A stretch of DNA of 64,000 bases. Origin: Mucilaginibacter pallidiroseus. Lineage in GTDB: Bacteria; Bacteroidota; Bacteroidia; Sphingobacteriales; Sphingobacteriaceae. Both the position numbers and the translations under genes were made by a program. The notes beneath the pieces were generated by a model. The model worked only from the letters and a program-made list of their open reading frames with translations, had not been told where the DNA came from and did no database searches. The stretch covers positions 459,765-523,764 of the forward strand of contig NZ_VOEJ01000003.1 in the NCBI RefSeq assembly GCF_007846085.1, written 5' to 3'. Numbering within the stretch: the stretch's first letter is position 1; each line of letters starts with the position of its first letter. This document shows, one piece after another, positions 26,291 through 36,296 of the stretch.

Positions 26291-26925
26291 GTTTTTAGTT
26301 TAAGTGTGGATAACAGGGTTAGTTAATAGTTATTAATTAGTTAGGATTGTTCATTAAATATTATCGCGCAAAGGCATTAAAAAGCACGATCTCCGGCAGC
26401 TGTGACGACTGATTGTCTTGCTGCAAAAAATCATGCTTTACATACTTATTATAATTTGTCGCGGTAGTTGCGCTTAAAAATTCGGGTAAAAGCCCGTTTT
26501 TTATTCCTGATTTCCTGAAAAACCCATCTATTGTATCCCACCTTGGAAAAAAGAGTAAATAATATGAAGTAATTGACTCGAGGCTGTAGAAAAAACTTAG
26601 TATTAAATTAAAAATGGCGTTGTTTTGCGTTGTTAATAAATTAAATGAATCAACTAATCGTTCGTGTTTGAACAATTTTATGGTTGCGTCATTTATTTTA
26701 TTTAAAATCATATGCTAAAAATATAATTATAAAAGCAATTTGTCAATAAAAATTGAATATTATTGAAAATATATCAGATAATTATAATTATACTATTATA
26801 AATCTCCATTTATAATTCTGTTGCAGTAATTATTTTGTGTTTTAAATTTCTATAAAATTGATTTGCCCTTATTTGTGTATCGGAATTGCTATTTCTACGA
26901 ATAATTAACAACTTTTGTCTAATTT
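26291..26925. other. AT-rich intergenic stretch without a convincing gene
   Basis: This 635-base gap between amt and dinB is far more AT-rich than its surroundings, above all 26700-26890. The only longer frame (minus strand, 26361-26711, 116 codons) encodes a Phe/Tyr/Asn-rich peptide with no motif or signal I recognise; it could be a decayed gene or chance. The part before amt holds TTAGTTAATAG-type low-complexity sequence. No RNA structure or mobile element is evident. Confidence 0.5.
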
Positions 26926-28029
26926 TTACTCAAAAAGATCAAGTTGGGGAGAACTTTGCTTTTGTTTAGGCTCGATGGGAGTAAAATTGGAAAGCGTTAT
27001 ACCTAGAAGCCGTATACGGGCATCTTCAAGATCAGTTACTGCCAACAAATCTTTGGCGGTTCGGGCAATTAACTGTAAATCATTTAGCCTTTCGGGATGG
27101 GAATAACTGCGGGTTATCTGCTTAAAGTCGGCATATTTTATTTTAAGCGTTACCGTTCGGCCTTTAAGCTGATATTTTAAAAGGCGGTCATGCACAAGTT
27201 GGGCTATCTTATCCAATTCAGCGTGCATTTCATCAATAGTGGTTAGGTCGTACGGGAAAGTATCTTCTGCACCCATTGATTTTGTTTCGCGATGCGGCTG
27301 TACAGCCCGATTATCAATACCGCGAACTATATTGTAGTAAAAGGCGCCCGTTTTACCAAAGTTGGCGGTCATTTCAGCAAGACTTAGCTTTTTAAGATCG
27401 GCACCTGTAAACAGCCCCTTATTCATCATTTTTTGCGCTGTTACTTTGCCTACACCGTAAAATTTTTCTACCGGCAGTTTTTCAATAAAGCGTTCAACGG
27501 ATGATGGACCTATGAAAGTTAAGCCATCCGGCTTTTGCATATCAGAGGCTATTTTGGCCACAAACTTGTTTACAGAAACACCTGCCGATGCTGTAAGGTT
27601 CAACTCTTCCTTAATGGCCTGTTTAATCTCCTTAGCAATGTCCATTGCTGATCCTATTCCAAGTTTATCTTCGGTGACATCAAGGTAAGCCTCGTCCAGC
27701 GATAGGGGTTCAATCAGATCGGTATAACGGCTAAATATTTCACGGATTTTTTGTGAGGCCTCCTTGTAGGCTGCAAACCTTGGCCGCACAAAAATAGCGT
27801 GAGGGCACAATTGCAATGCCTGTTTTGATGACATGGCCGAGCGCACTCCAAATTTTCGGGCTTCGTAGCTGGCTGTAGCAACCACGCCGCCGCGGCCCTC
27901 CGGCAAGCCGCCAACAACCAAGGCTTTGCCGCGATACTCGGGATTATCGCGCTGCTCTACCGACGCGTAAAATGCGTCCATATCTATATGGATAATTTTG
28001 CGGCGTATAGGTTGTTGGTGCTCCATCAA
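26926..28029 (-). CDS. dinB: DNA polymerase IV (Y family)
   Basis: A 367-residue translesion polymerase. IIHIDMDAFYASVEQRDNPE has the first catalytic aspartates (Asp16, Asp18), and EPLSLDEAYLDVTE the second site; PVEKFYGVGKVTAQKM is the thumb helix-hairpin-helix, followed by the little finger. The end, SPQLDLFE, is a C-terminal beta-clamp binding peptide. The start overlaps the stop of the methyltransferase gene by 4 bases (ATGA), so the two are coupled. No LexA-type box was recognised. Confidence 0.95.
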   Translation of the reverse strand: MMEHQQPIRRKIIHIDMDAFYASVEQRDNPEYRGKALVVGGLPEGRGGVVATASYEARKFGVRSAMSSKQALQLCPHAIFVRPRFAAYKEASQKIREIFSRYTDLIEPLSLDEAYLDVTEDKLGIGSAMDIAKEIKQAIKEELNLTASAGVSVNKFVAKIASDMQKPDGLTFIGPSSVERFIEKLPVEKFYGVGKVTAQKMMNKGLFTGADLKKLSLAEMTANFGKTGAFYYNIVRGIDNRAVQPHRETKSMGAEDTFPYDLTTIDEMHAELDKIAQLVHDRLLKYQLKGRTVTLKIKYADFKQITRSYSHPERLNDLQLIARTAKDLLAVTDLEDARIRLLGITLSNFTPIEPKQKQSSPQLDLFE

Positions 28030-28766
28030 ATCTTTCCGATGCGCAACAGTAGCGGAAAACTCACCGGCTTAATCTCTTCAGCTGCCCAATGCGGCTCAAT
28101 TTGTACCCTCAATTCATCAATAGGGTTATATCCATTTTGATTGATGAAATGCTTAACGGCCGACCATGTGTTTAAATAGCCTACTAAATGATCAAGTTCC
28201 CAATCCTTGGTATTGGTAAAAGCTGGTGTTTGTATTTCTTCAAACGGGAAGGGTATGGTTTTGTAACCCTCGTCAACATACTTTCGTTCATCATCCCAAT
28301 AAGGGCCTATCACGTTTTTGTAGAAGTTGCTAATGACTTCATCTATCTGCTCGGATATTTGGAGCATGCCATAACCCAATACGCAAATAATGGCGTCTTT
28401 TTTTGCAGTTCGTTTAACTTCGTTATAAAACCTGTCAAAATCAAACCAGTGAATGGCCTGCGCAACTACAATAAGGTCAAATAAACCGTCCGGAAAGTTC
28501 GTTTGTTCCGCAGGTTGTACGGTGTAAATTATATTTTCTGCTTTGTGGGCGTTTTCAAGTTGAGTTTTGCTGATGTCAGTTGCATACACTGTTACAAAGC
28601 TTTTTGCCAGTTGGCGGGCAACCTGCCCGTTACCTGTACCGCAATCCCATGCATTTACCTTGTTCGTAACCAGGGTGTCTAGATAATCAAATAACTCCGG
28701 CGGGTAAGTAGGCCGATATTTTGCGTACTCATCAGCCTTTTGAGAAAAGTTATCTTTCATGTGCAA
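28026..28766 (-). CDS. Class I SAM-dependent methyltransferase
   Basis: A 246-residue methyltransferase of the UbiE/Methyltransf_11 type. VNAWDCGTGNGQVARQLAK is motif I that binds S-adenosylmethionine, and GLFDLIVVAQAIHWFDFDRF is the motif IV region with the His-Trp-Phe typical of the trans-aconitate/ubiquinone-like branch. Two in-frame ATGs lie at 28766 and 28760; either may be used. It precedes dinB with a 4-base overlap. The substrate is unknown, and linkage to a repair polymerase may be accidental. Confidence 0.85.
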   Translation of the reverse strand: MHMKDNFSQKADEYAKYRPTYPPELFDYLDTLVTNKVNAWDCGTGNGQVARQLAKSFVTVYATDISKTQLENAHKAENIIYTVQPAEQTNFPDGLFDLIVVAQAIHWFDFDRFYNEVKRTAKKDAIICVLGYGMLQISEQIDEVISNFYKNVIGPYWDDERKYVDEGYKTIPFPFEEIQTPAFTNTKDWELDHLVGYLNTWSAVKHFINQNGYNPIDELRVQIEPHWAAEEIKPVSFPLLLRIGKI

Positions 28767-28894
28767 AGAATTTATGTATTACTATCCAACCACGGGCCAG
28801 TTATGCGGTAACACAAAATTAATGATAACAATAGTGTATCAAACGGGTAGCTATTTATTTAAATTATCTTAGCGTTTTACTTAGCACATCAAAA

Positions 28895-29464
28895 ATGTCA
28901 TCACACCATATTGTTCGCGAAAAACAGGAGCCCGCTTTGCTTATATTATCGTTAGATGATTTTGATGAAGAACAATTGGGCCAATTATTAGAGTGGAGCC
29001 CAACAGTGATAACAACTCCCATAACAGCCGAGCTTTTGGATGCAATTGGAATTAAGGTAGATGTTGTTATGGCTGATGAGCTGGAAGAAATATTGCAGTC
29101 GGACATTAAGCTCGTCCCGACCGATGGTCGGGCAACGGCCAAAGCTGCCATGCACTATCTGTTAAGTAATGGGTACCCTGCCGTTAATATAATTACAGAT
29201 GAAGTAGATATAGAGACGTTCGCGGCTTTTGCAACCCAAATAAACATCGTTGTTTTTAGCGGTAACAGAAAGATTTTTGCCATAAACAGTGGATTTAGCA
29301 AATGGAAGCCGGCAGGTGAGCGCATGGAAATTCTGTCCGAAGCATCTGATTTGATGGTAGCCGGTGCTCAACCAATTGGCGAGCGCAGATATTTAACACA
29401 ACATGATGGTTTTGTAACATTTACGTTTAACAGCCCGTATCTGTTTATAGCCGAAGAAATATGA
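28895..29464 (+). CDS. Thiamine pyrophosphokinase-like protein with degenerate active site
   Basis: A 189-residue protein. The layout, an alpha/beta domain (VVMADELEEILQSDIKLVPT, then DGRATAKAAMHYLLSNGYPA) followed by a beta domain (FSKWKPAGERMEILSEASDL), recalls thiamine pyrophosphokinase. The GDxDS metal motif is replaced by ADELE and the KDxTD-type motif by TDGRAT, so catalysis is doubtful. It could be a Bacteroidota-specific paralogue or a nucleotide-binding protein of another role. It stands alone, divergent from the methyltransferase/dinB pair. Confidence 0.55.
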   Translation: MSSHHIVREKQEPALLILSLDDFDEEQLGQLLEWSPTVITTPITAELLDAIGIKVDVVMADELEEILQSDIKLVPTDGRATAKAAMHYLLSNGYPAVNIITDEVDIETFAAFATQINIVVFSGNRKIFAINSGFSKWKPAGERMEILSEASDLMVAGAQPIGERRYLTQHDGFVTFTFNSPYLFIAEEI

Positions 29465-29589
29465 CGGTAGGCAACAAATAGGTGGCCTGCTTTTTGTAAA
29501 AAATAATTAAGCGACTATTAAACCGTTGTTAAATTTTTCAGTCATACATACACATCAGCCAACAGGCTGATCCTTAACAATCTTTCGTC

Positions 29590-30702
29590 ATGGATACTAA
29601 ATATAAAAAAATCTTAAGTTTTGCTTTCAGCGGGCTGCTTTGCCTGTTCGTGGCAATGGATGCCAGTGCCCAACGCAGAGGTGGCGGTGGCGGCTTCGGC
29701 GGCGGTCGCCCATCAGGTGGCGGCGGTGGCTTTGGTGGCGGCGGTATGAGTCGCCCTTCAGGTGGTGGCGGTTTCAGCAGGCCGTCAGGCGGTGGTTTCA
29801 ACCGTCCGTCTATGGGGTCAATGAGCCGTCCGTCTCAGGGTGTAATGCAAGCGCCATCCCGCGGTAACGGTGGGTACATGAGCCGCCCATCATTCGGTAA
29901 CCGTCCGGGTGGTAGTTTCCAGGGCAGGCCAAACAACAGTGCATTTGGTGGTAACCGCGGTTCTTTCAATAATTCACGTGGTGCTTTTGGTAACGGTGCC
30001 CGCCCATATGTAGGTAATCGCCCGTATTACGGCAATCGTGGAAACTATGGTTACCGTGGCAATTACGGCCGTGGCGGGTATTACAACAGGGGTTACGGCT
30101 ATGGCTATCGCCCAAGATATTATGGCTCACGCTATTTTGGCTACGGCTGGTATAATAACTTTGGTTATTATAATTCATATTACCTGCCACGTATTGGTTT
30201 CAGCATAGGCGTGTTACCTTACGGCTATTATCCGTTCTGGTACGGCGATTATCAGTACTATTACAGCGATGGTTTATATTACCGCCAGTATGATAACCAG
30301 TATACAGTTGTTGAGCCACCAATTGGTGCCGAAATCAAGGAGTTGCCATCAAAAGCTTCACAGATCACTATTAACGGCGAGCAATACTACGAGTCAAACG
30401 GTGTTTACTACCGTGCGGTTACTAAAGACGATGGTAGCATCGTTTATGAAGTGGCCGGTAAAGATGGTGAATTGAATACTGGTGATGGACAGTACCAGGA
30501 TGATGCACCGCAATTGCAAATTGGCGAGATTTTAACCAAGTTGCCTGAGGATAGCCGCAAGATTAAAGTAAACGGCGAAAAGCTATATGTATCTCCTGAT
30601 GGCACTTACTTCCAGGAAATACGCGATGCAAACGATAACAAGGTTTACAAAGTTGTAGGTAACGCTGCCGATGAGCAACCTGCCGAAGACGATGGTGAAT
30701 AA
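29590..30702 (+). CDS. DUF6515 family glycine-rich secreted protein
   Basis: A 370-residue exported protein. A signal peptide (about 1-27, ending DASA-Q) is followed by a low-complexity region (28-200) of GGG and SRPSGGGGF-like units that shifts to Asn/Tyr/Arg-rich sequence, then a hydrophobic patch (GFSIGVLPYGYYPFWYGDYQ) and two copies of a small beta unit: ITINGEQYYESNGVYYRAV and IKVNGEKLYVSPDGTYFQEI. The duplicated unit is the DUF6515 hallmark. The glycine-rich part suggests a flexible surface or envelope protein; its function is unknown. It has its own terminator. Confidence 0.8.
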   Translation: MDTKYKKILSFAFSGLLCLFVAMDASAQRRGGGGGFGGGRPSGGGGGFGGGGMSRPSGGGGFSRPSGGGFNRPSMGSMSRPSQGVMQAPSRGNGGYMSRPSFGNRPGGSFQGRPNNSAFGGNRGSFNNSRGAFGNGARPYVGNRPYYGNRGNYGYRGNYGRGGYYNRGYGYGYRPRYYGSRYFGYGWYNNFGYYNSYYLPRIGFSIGVLPYGYYPFWYGDYQYYYSDGLYYRQYDNQYTVVEPPIGAEIKELPSKASQITINGEQYYESNGVYYRAVTKDDGSIVYEVAGKDGELNTGDGQYQDDAPQLQIGEILTKLPEDSRKIKVNGEKLYVSPDGTYFQEIRDANDNKVYKVVGNAADEQPAEDDGE

Positions 30703-30718
30703 GTATAAATGCTATTGC

Positions 30719-30754
30719 AAAAAAAAGCGCCTCTGTTTGGGAGGCGCTTTTTTT
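30719..30754 (+). terminator. Terminator of the DUF6515 gene
   Basis: A-run, GCGCCTC, loop TGTTTGG, GAGGCGC and seven T form a classical intrinsic terminator 17 bases after the stop. The A-run on the other side lets it also serve the convergent FKBP gene. Confidence 0.9.
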
Positions 30755-30770
30755 ATGACTTATAGTTTTC

Positions 30771-31235
30771 TTAATTATTAAAACCTAAAAGGTCAATTGT
30801 AAATACCAATACCGAATTTTTAGGTATGCCTGCACCGGGCGATGTATTGCCATAACCTAACGCCGATGGAATAATTAACAGGATACGGCCACCTGCCTTA
30901 ACATGTGGCAAGCCGTACTGCCATCCTTTTACAACACTTGATAAAGATGATGTAAAGCCTGTGCCGGCATCAAACTGGCTGCCGTTTAACAAAGTGCCAA
31001 CGTAGTTAACCCTAACAGTACTTGTTGATGTAGGGTTTGAGCCCGTACCCTCGGTTATAACTTGGTAGTAAACCCCGTTTGCATCTTTAGTGGCTTTTAT
31101 ATTTGGGTTAGCAGCCAAATATGCTTGTATTGCGGCCTCGTCTGTTGCGGCTTGTTTGTTGGCATCAAAGCTGTCTTTTTTACAAGATGAAAAACCGGCT
31201 AATATTACGGTAAGGATGAGTATGTATTTTTTCAT
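30771..31235 (-). CDS. FKBP-type peptidyl-prolyl isomerase lipoprotein
   Basis: A 154-residue lipoprotein (MKKYILILTVILAGFSSC, lipidated Cys18) with a short linker and a full FKBP domain (about 60-154): VRVNYVGTLLNGSQFDAG, then VVKGWQYGLPHVKAGGRILL and the end SALGYGNTSPGAGIPKNSVL with VFTIDLL. The conserved Tyr, Asp, Trp and Phe of the proline-binding pocket are present. It should assist folding of exported proteins at the membrane surface. It follows aspS on the same strand after 26 bases. Confidence 0.9.
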   Translation of the reverse strand: MKKYILILTVILAGFSSCKKDSFDANKQAATDEAAIQAYLAANPNIKATKDANGVYYQVITEGTGSNPTSTSTVRVNYVGTLLNGSQFDAGTGFTSSLSSVVKGWQYGLPHVKAGGRILLIIPSALGYGNTSPGAGIPKNSVLVFTIDLLGFNN

Positions 31236-31261
31236 GTTATTAGTAACGGGAATTTTTAGCC

Positions 31262-33010
31262 TTACGATACAACTGTTTTTATTTTTAGTTCGTTCATCTG
31301 CGCTTCGGCAATGGTTGAAGGCGAATCAATCATCACATCGCGGCCCGAATTGTTTTTAGGGAATGCAATCACATCACGGATTGAATCTAAGCCCGCGAAA
31401 ATGGATGCAAGCCTGTCAAAACCGAAAGCTATACCGCCATGTGGAGGCGCACCATATTCGAAGGCGTCCATCAGGAAGCCAAATTGCTTCTGCGCTTCTT
31501 CTGCCGAGAAGCCCAGGTGTTTAAACATCAGCGATTGCAGTTCGCGATCGTGAATACGGATAGAGCCACCGCCAATTTCGGTACCGTTTATTACTAAATC
31601 GTAGGCATTGGCACGTACGTTTTTAGGGTCGGTGTCAAGCAAGGCAATATCCTCCGGCTTTGGCGAGGTGAACGGGTGGTGCATGGCATGATAACGGCCA
31701 GTTTCTTCATCCCACTCCAGCAGCGGGAAATCAAGCACCCATAGCGGCGAAAATTTATTTTTATCGCGCAGGCCAAGGCGGCTGCCAATTTCCAAACGCA
31801 GTTCGTTCAGTTGTTTGCGTACCTTGTCGGTTTGGCCGGCAAGTAATAATATCAAATCGCCAGGCTCAGTCTCAAACGCGGCCTGCCATTTGGCCAACTC
31901 TTCTTCGTTAAAGAATTTATCAACCGAAGATTTGATGGTGCCATCTTCATTATGACGGGCATATATTAAGCCTGTTGCGCCAATTTGCGGGCGTTTAAGC
32001 CATTCGGTCAACTCGTCAATTTGCTTGCGGGTGTAGTTTGCGCAGCCTTTGGCATTGATACCAACAACCAGTTCGGCGTTGTCAAACACCCCAAAGTTTT
32101 TGCCTTTAACAATATCGCTTACCTCAACAAACTGCATCCCGAAACGGGTGTCAGGTTTGTCAGATCCGTACAAACGCATAGCATCGGCATATTGCATACG
32201 TGGGAAATCACCCAGCTCAAGATTTTTAACATTTCTGAACAAATGGCGGGTAAGTCCCTCAAATATATTCAGGATGTCTTCCTGTGTAATGAATGATAGC
32301 TCGCAGTCAATCTGGGTAAATTCCGGTTGGCGATCGGCACGCAAATCCTCATCCCTAAAGCATTTCACAATCTGGAAATAACGGTCGAAACCACTTACCA
32401 TAAGCAACTGCTTAAATGTTTGCGGCGATTGCGGTAAAGCATAAAACTCACCCGCATTCATGCGGCTTGGCACCACAAAATCACGCGCACCCTCTGGCGT
32501 AGATTTGATCAGTACCGGGGTTTCAACTTCAATAAAGTCAAGGTCTGATAAATAGCGACGGATTTCCTGCGCCATTTTGTGGCGCAAAACCAGGTTGTTA
32601 CGTATCGGGTTGCGGCGCAAATCCAGGTAGCGGTATTTCGCACGCAGTTCCTCACCGCCATCGGTTTCGTCCTCAATTAAAAACGGTGGAATTTTGGCAG
32701 CGTTTAACACTTCCAATTCCGTAACGGCAATTTCAATTCCGCCGGTAGGGATCTTTGTATTTTTATTTGAACGCTCCAACACCTTACCTGTTACCTTAAT
32801 AACAAACTCGCGACCAAGCTCACGACCGGCTTCGCGCAACCCCGCATCACTCTCGGTATTTAAAACCAATTGCGTTAAACCATAACGGTCGCGCACGTCA
32901 ATAAACGTTGTGCCCCCTAAGTCGCGTGATTTTTGCACCCAACCGCAAAGGGTAACCGTTTCGCCTAAATTGCTGATATTTAATTGTCCGCAAGTGTGTG
33001 TTCTAAGCAT
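31262..33010 (-). CDS. aspS: Aspartate-tRNA ligase
   Basis: A 582-residue class II synthetase that charges tRNA-Asp. The N-terminal OB fold ([20 protein letters not shown]) reads the anticodon, [15 protein letters not shown] and [20 protein letters not shown] form motifs 1 and the linker, [20 protein letters not shown] is motif 2, the GAD insertion domain lies in the middle, and GIAFGFDRL is motif 3. Length and order match the bacterial enzyme. Of note, the window also holds two tRNA-like genes with Asp-type anticodon loops. Confidence 0.97.
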   Translation of the reverse strand: MLRTHTCGQLNISNLGETVTLCGWVQKSRDLGGTTFIDVRDRYGLTQLVLNTESDAGLREAGRELGREFVIKVTGKVLERSNKNTKIPTGGIEIAVTELEVLNAAKIPPFLIEDETDGGEELRAKYRYLDLRRNPIRNNLVLRHKMAQEIRRYLSDLDFIEVETPVLIKSTPEGARDFVVPSRMNAGEFYALPQSPQTFKQLLMVSGFDRYFQIVKCFRDEDLRADRQPEFTQIDCELSFITQEDILNIFEGLTRHLFRNVKNLELGDFPRMQYADAMRLYGSDKPDTRFGMQFVEVSDIVKGKNFGVFDNAELVVGINAKGCANYTRKQIDELTEWLKRPQIGATGLIYARHNEDGTIKSSVDKFFNEEELAKWQAAFETEPGDLILLLAGQTDKVRKQLNELRLEIGSRLGLRDKNKFSPLWVLDFPLLEWDEETGRYHAMHHPFTSPKPEDIALLDTDPKNVRANAYDLVINGTEIGGGSIRIHDRELQSLMFKHLGFSAEEAQKQFGFLMDAFEYGAPPHGGIAFGFDRLASIFAGLDSIRDVIAFPKNNSGRDVMIDSPSTIAEAQMNELKIKTVVS

Positions 33011-33032
33011 AATTCCTTTTTTTAAAAGTCAG

Positions 33033-33040
33033 CAAAAGTA
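33033..33040 (-). promoter_or_regulatory. aspS -7 promoter element
   Basis: TACTTTTG on the minus strand fits TAnnTTTG and lies 23 bases ahead of the aspS ATG. No convincing -33 TTG is seen at 19-20 bases. Confidence 0.5.
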
Positions 33041-33135
33041 CTGTTTTGGGTTTAAACGTTAAAGCTTTAAGCAAAAAGCCTTAAATTTTATGTAACTATA
33101 CTGGGCCTGTAAACTCCAATAGTTTTAATATCACA

Positions 33136-34212
33136 ATGCGTCAAAAAATATCAGCTCTATTAGTTGCACTTGTTTTAACTATATCAGCCAATGCCCAGCA
33201 ACAGGTTAAATCCTTCGATGCATTTTGTTATATATTTAATAACAACTATGCTTTTTTTGATCTGCATAAAGTAAACTGGAAAGCCTCGTATCAAAAATAC
33301 AGGCCGCTGGTGAGCGATGATATTACTAACGATAGCTTATTTAATATAATGAGTGCAATGGTAAAGCCGCTCGGCGATTCGCACGTAAACATTATTGATG
33401 CAAAGCGGAAAAAGAAATTTAATGCAGCAGGTTATTCAAAGTTTGCGGCTGAATTTAATACCGACAGCCTTAAAGCCGCTTTTTGGGCAAATAATGACAG
33501 GCTGTTATTGGCAAATGGTTTTGCGCCGGTTAAAGGTTATGGATCGGTATTTAAGGGAAGGCATTTGTTTTATTACAGTAGGTCGGCAAATTATGCCTAC
33601 CTGCGCATTACCCGTTGCTTTGCGAAAATAACCGATGGCGAGATAGATGACAAGGATTTTGAAATGCAGGTGCTGGATTCGCTGATGGCGCAAAGTAAGG
33701 GTTTGAGAGGCATAATAATTGATGTGCGTGCCAATATTGGCGGCGACGATGAATTTAGCTACGAGGTAGCGGGCAGGTTTACTGTAAAGCCTGTTACCGG
33801 CCACTTTAAACAGGAGCGTATAGCCAAAACCAATAAATACAGCAAGCTGCAAAAATGGATTATTCAACCCCGAGGTAGTTATGCGTTTACAAAACCGGTA
33901 ATGTTGCTTACCAATAGTAAAACCGTGAGCGCGGCAGAGGTATTAACGCTTGCCATGAAGCAACTGCCGCAGGTTAAAACCATAGGCGAACCAACCGAAG
34001 GCAATCTCTCTGATATGTTTAGCGAAGATTTGCCCAATGGGTGGTCGGTTACTTTATCAAACCAAAAGTACTATTCGCCCAAAATGGTTTGTTATGAGGG
34101 CGTGGGCGTGCCTGTGTATGTAAGGGTTTCAAATTCCTTACAGGAGTTAGAGACAGGGCATGATGCTGTTTTAAGTACTGCATTGAACCGGATGGATGCC
34201 GCTGCCAAGTAG
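33136..34212 (+). CDS. S41 family peptidase, exported
   Basis: A 358-residue protein with a signal peptide (about 1-20, SANA-Q). It has the tail-specific protease core: a helical N-terminal part with LGDSHVNIID, then RGIIIDVRANIGGDDEFSYE and the nucleophile region VMLLTNSKTVSAAEVLTLAM with the catalytic serine, followed by TIGEPTEGNLSDM. No PDZ domain is visible, which is common in the short Bacteroidota forms. Target proteins are unknown. It appears to be a single gene. Confidence 0.85.
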   Translation: MRQKISALLVALVLTISANAQQQVKSFDAFCYIFNNNYAFFDLHKVNWKASYQKYRPLVSDDITNDSLFNIMSAMVKPLGDSHVNIIDAKRKKKFNAAGYSKFAAEFNTDSLKAAFWANNDRLLLANGFAPVKGYGSVFKGRHLFYYSRSANYAYLRITRCFAKITDGEIDDKDFEMQVLDSLMAQSKGLRGIIIDVRANIGGDDEFSYEVAGRFTVKPVTGHFKQERIAKTNKYSKLQKWIIQPRGSYAFTKPVMLLTNSKTVSAAEVLTLAMKQLPQVKTIGEPTEGNLSDMFSEDLPNGWSVTLSNQKYYSPKMVCYEGVGVPVYVRVSNSLQELETGHDAVLSTALNRMDAAAK

Positions 34213-34259
34213 GCCGTTATTATCTTTATGGTTTAAAGGCAATAAAGTACTTTTGCGCT

Positions 34260-34895
34260 ATGGCCTTTGTAAAAGCGTTTGTAAACAATCCGTACCAGGA
34301 AAATACCTACCTGTTGTATGACAATACCGGCGAATGTGTAATTATAGATCCGGGCATGTACACATCTACCGAGCAAAACGCGGTGGTTGGTTTTATCATG
34401 AGTAATAACCTTAAACCAGTGCTGTTACTTAATACCCATTGCCATATCGACCACGTGCTGGGTAATAAATTTGTGTTTGACCAGTACGGGCTTAAACCAA
34501 AGTTTCATGAGGGCGAAAGCGAAACACTGGCTGCAGTTGTAGCATATGCGCCCGCTATGGGCTTTACTTATGAGCCTTCGCCGCTGCCTGATGAGTATTT
34601 GCCCGAAACCGGCACAATTACATTTGGCAGCAGTACTTTACAATTGATTTTTGCGCCCGGACATTCGCCGGCTCATTTGTGCTTTTATGACGCTGATGCC
34701 AATATCCTTATTGGCGGCGATGTGTTGTTCCGTAACAGCATTGGCCGGACCGATTTGCCGGGGGGGAATTACAGTACACTGGTAAAAAATATCGAAACCA
34801 AACTTTTTGCCCTGCCAGACGATTGTACCGTATACCCCGGTCACGGGCCCGAAACAACAATCGGTTACGAAAAGCAACATAACCCTTATTTATAA
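34260..34895 (+). CDS. MBL fold metallo-hydrolase, glyoxalase II-like
   Basis: A 211-residue metallo-beta-lactamase-fold hydrolase. LLNTHCHIDHVLGN is the HxHxDH dinuclear metal site, APGHSPAHLCFY gives the third histidine, GGDVLFRNSIGRTDLPGG the bridging aspartate and VYPGHGPETTIGYEK the last histidine. The GRTDLPGG run marks the YcbL/glyoxalase II-like group, which hydrolyses thioesters. A -7 box TACTTTTG lies at 34248-34255, only four bases before the ATG. The ABC permease gene follows after 11 bases. Confidence 0.9.
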   Translation: MAFVKAFVNNPYQENTYLLYDNTGECVIIDPGMYTSTEQNAVVGFIMSNNLKPVLLLNTHCHIDHVLGNKFVFDQYGLKPKFHEGESETLAAVVAYAPAMGFTYEPSPLPDEYLPETGTITFGSSTLQLIFAPGHSPAHLCFYDADANILIGGDVLFRNSIGRTDLPGGNYSTLVKNIETKLFALPDDCTVYPGHGPETTIGYEKQHNPYL

Positions 34896-34906
34896 ACAGC
34901 ACCTGT

Positions 34907-36136
34907 TTGAATACCGCCATTTACATAGCCAAAAGGTACCTGTTTAGCAAAAAGCAAACACATGCCATCAATATCATTTCCGGTATATCAATGCTGGGTG
35001 TGTTGGTTGGCAGTGCCGCGCTAATTATTATCCTTTCGGTATTCAATGGTTTCGAGCAGGTTATTTTATCGTTATACAGCAACTTTACCCCGCAGATAAA
35101 AATTGAACCCGCCCAAGGGAAACGATTTGACCCTAACGCGCTGCATTTTCATGAGCTGAGCCACGACAAGCGAGTGCTATCATACACGCAGGTGTTGCAG
35201 GAAAAGGTGTTGATCCGCTATGGCGACAGGCCCTTCATCGGTACAATAATGGGTGTAAGTGACGGATTCCTCAAGAATACCCATTTAGATAGTACTATTA
35301 CCTGGGGATCATTTACATTAAAAGAAAAAGGGCGGTATTACGCGGTAATTGGTTCAACCATACAGGGAAGCCTGGGTGTGAACATAAAAAGTGAAGAACT
35401 GCCGCTGCAGGTGTATTCGCCGCGGCGAACAGCAGGCAATTCCAACGACCCGATGAACGATTTTGTGTTCCGCTCGATATTCCCGTCTGGTGTTTTTGCC
35501 ATACAGCAGGATTTTGACAATATTATCATCACCCCGATTGAGTTTACCCGCGACTTATTAGGCGAGCCGCTTGAAGTGTCTGCCATTGAAATAAACTACA
35601 AGCCGGGTAACGATGTAGATAAAATACGCGAAGAAGTGCAGGAAACCATCGGTGATAAATACGTTGTTAAAAACCGCCGTGAACAAAATACCGAGTTGTA
35701 CAAGACAATTAATTATGAGCGCTGGTCCATTTTCATGATCCTGGTTTTTGTATTGATCATAGCCATATTTAACATCATAGGCTCATTAACTATGCTGGTT
35801 ATGGATAAGCGCAAGGACATAGCCATATTAACAAGCCTTGGTGCCAACAAACGGCTTATACAGGGCATCTTCTTCTTCGAGGGGATGATGATATCGGCTA
35901 TTGGCTGCGTTGCAGGTATTGTGATAGGATATATTGTTTGCTTTATTCAAAAGGAGTTTAGCCTGATAAAAATGGGTGCTAAGCTTTCGGTATTGGATGC
36001 ATACCCTGTTGAGTACGATTTTGTAAACAATATCGCCCTGGTAATATTTACAGTCGGGCTAATTTCTGTTATAGCCTCAGGCATAAGTTCACGATTAAGC
36101 ATAAAAGGGCTAGATGACATCAAGCAGGAGTTGTAA
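34907..36136 (+). CDS. FtsX/LolC-type ABC transporter permease
   Basis: A 409-residue inner-membrane protein starting at TTG (34907). One helix near residue 20-45 (INIISGISMLGVLVGSAALI), a large outer domain (about 50-260), then three helices with TMLVMDKRKDIAILTSLGANKRLIQGIFFFEG, the LolC/LolE signature that couples to the ATPase. It probably takes part in lipoprotein release to the outer membrane; the LolD ATPase is not adjacent, as is usual in Bacteroidota. Co-transcribed with the MBL hydrolase gene. Confidence 0.9.
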   Translation: MNTAIYIAKRYLFSKKQTHAINIISGISMLGVLVGSAALIIILSVFNGFEQVILSLYSNFTPQIKIEPAQGKRFDPNALHFHELSHDKRVLSYTQVLQEKVLIRYGDRPFIGTIMGVSDGFLKNTHLDSTITWGSFTLKEKGRYYAVIGSTIQGSLGVNIKSEELPLQVYSPRRTAGNSNDPMNDFVFRSIFPSGVFAIQQDFDNIIITPIEFTRDLLGEPLEVSAIEINYKPGNDVDKIREEVQETIGDKYVVKNRREQNTELYKTINYERWSIFMILVFVLIIAIFNIIGSLTMLVMDKRKDIAILTSLGANKRLIQGIFFFEGMMISAIGCVAGIVIGYIVCFIQKEFSLIKMGAKLSVLDAYPVEYDFVNNIALVIFTVGLISVIASGISSRLSIKGLDDIKQEL

Positions 36137-36264
36137 TTGCTTATCAAATTCTAATGATTGCTGCCTACTGAAGCTATTTTTCCACTATTCTTTTAGATTG
36201 TTTCTAAATAACCATAAATGGCTTTATTAAACTGAAACCATTTATATCTTTTGTTATTTAATAA

Positions 36265-36272
36265 TAATTTTG
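36265..36272 (+). promoter_or_regulatory. sdh operon -7 promoter element
   Basis: TAATTTTG fits TAnnTTTG and lies 24 bases before the sdhC ATG. The -33 region is not clear. Confidence 0.5.
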
Positions 36273-36296
36273 CCACCAAAATAAATCTGATCAATA

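Noticed and set aside
26361..26711. 116-codon minus-strand frame between amt and dinB
   Set aside because: No motif, AT-driven composition and no operon support; described only as part of the gap.
29574..29801. Minus-strand proline-rich frame opposite the glycine-rich protein
   Set aside because: Poly-Pro is simply the reverse reading of GGC/GGT glycine codons.
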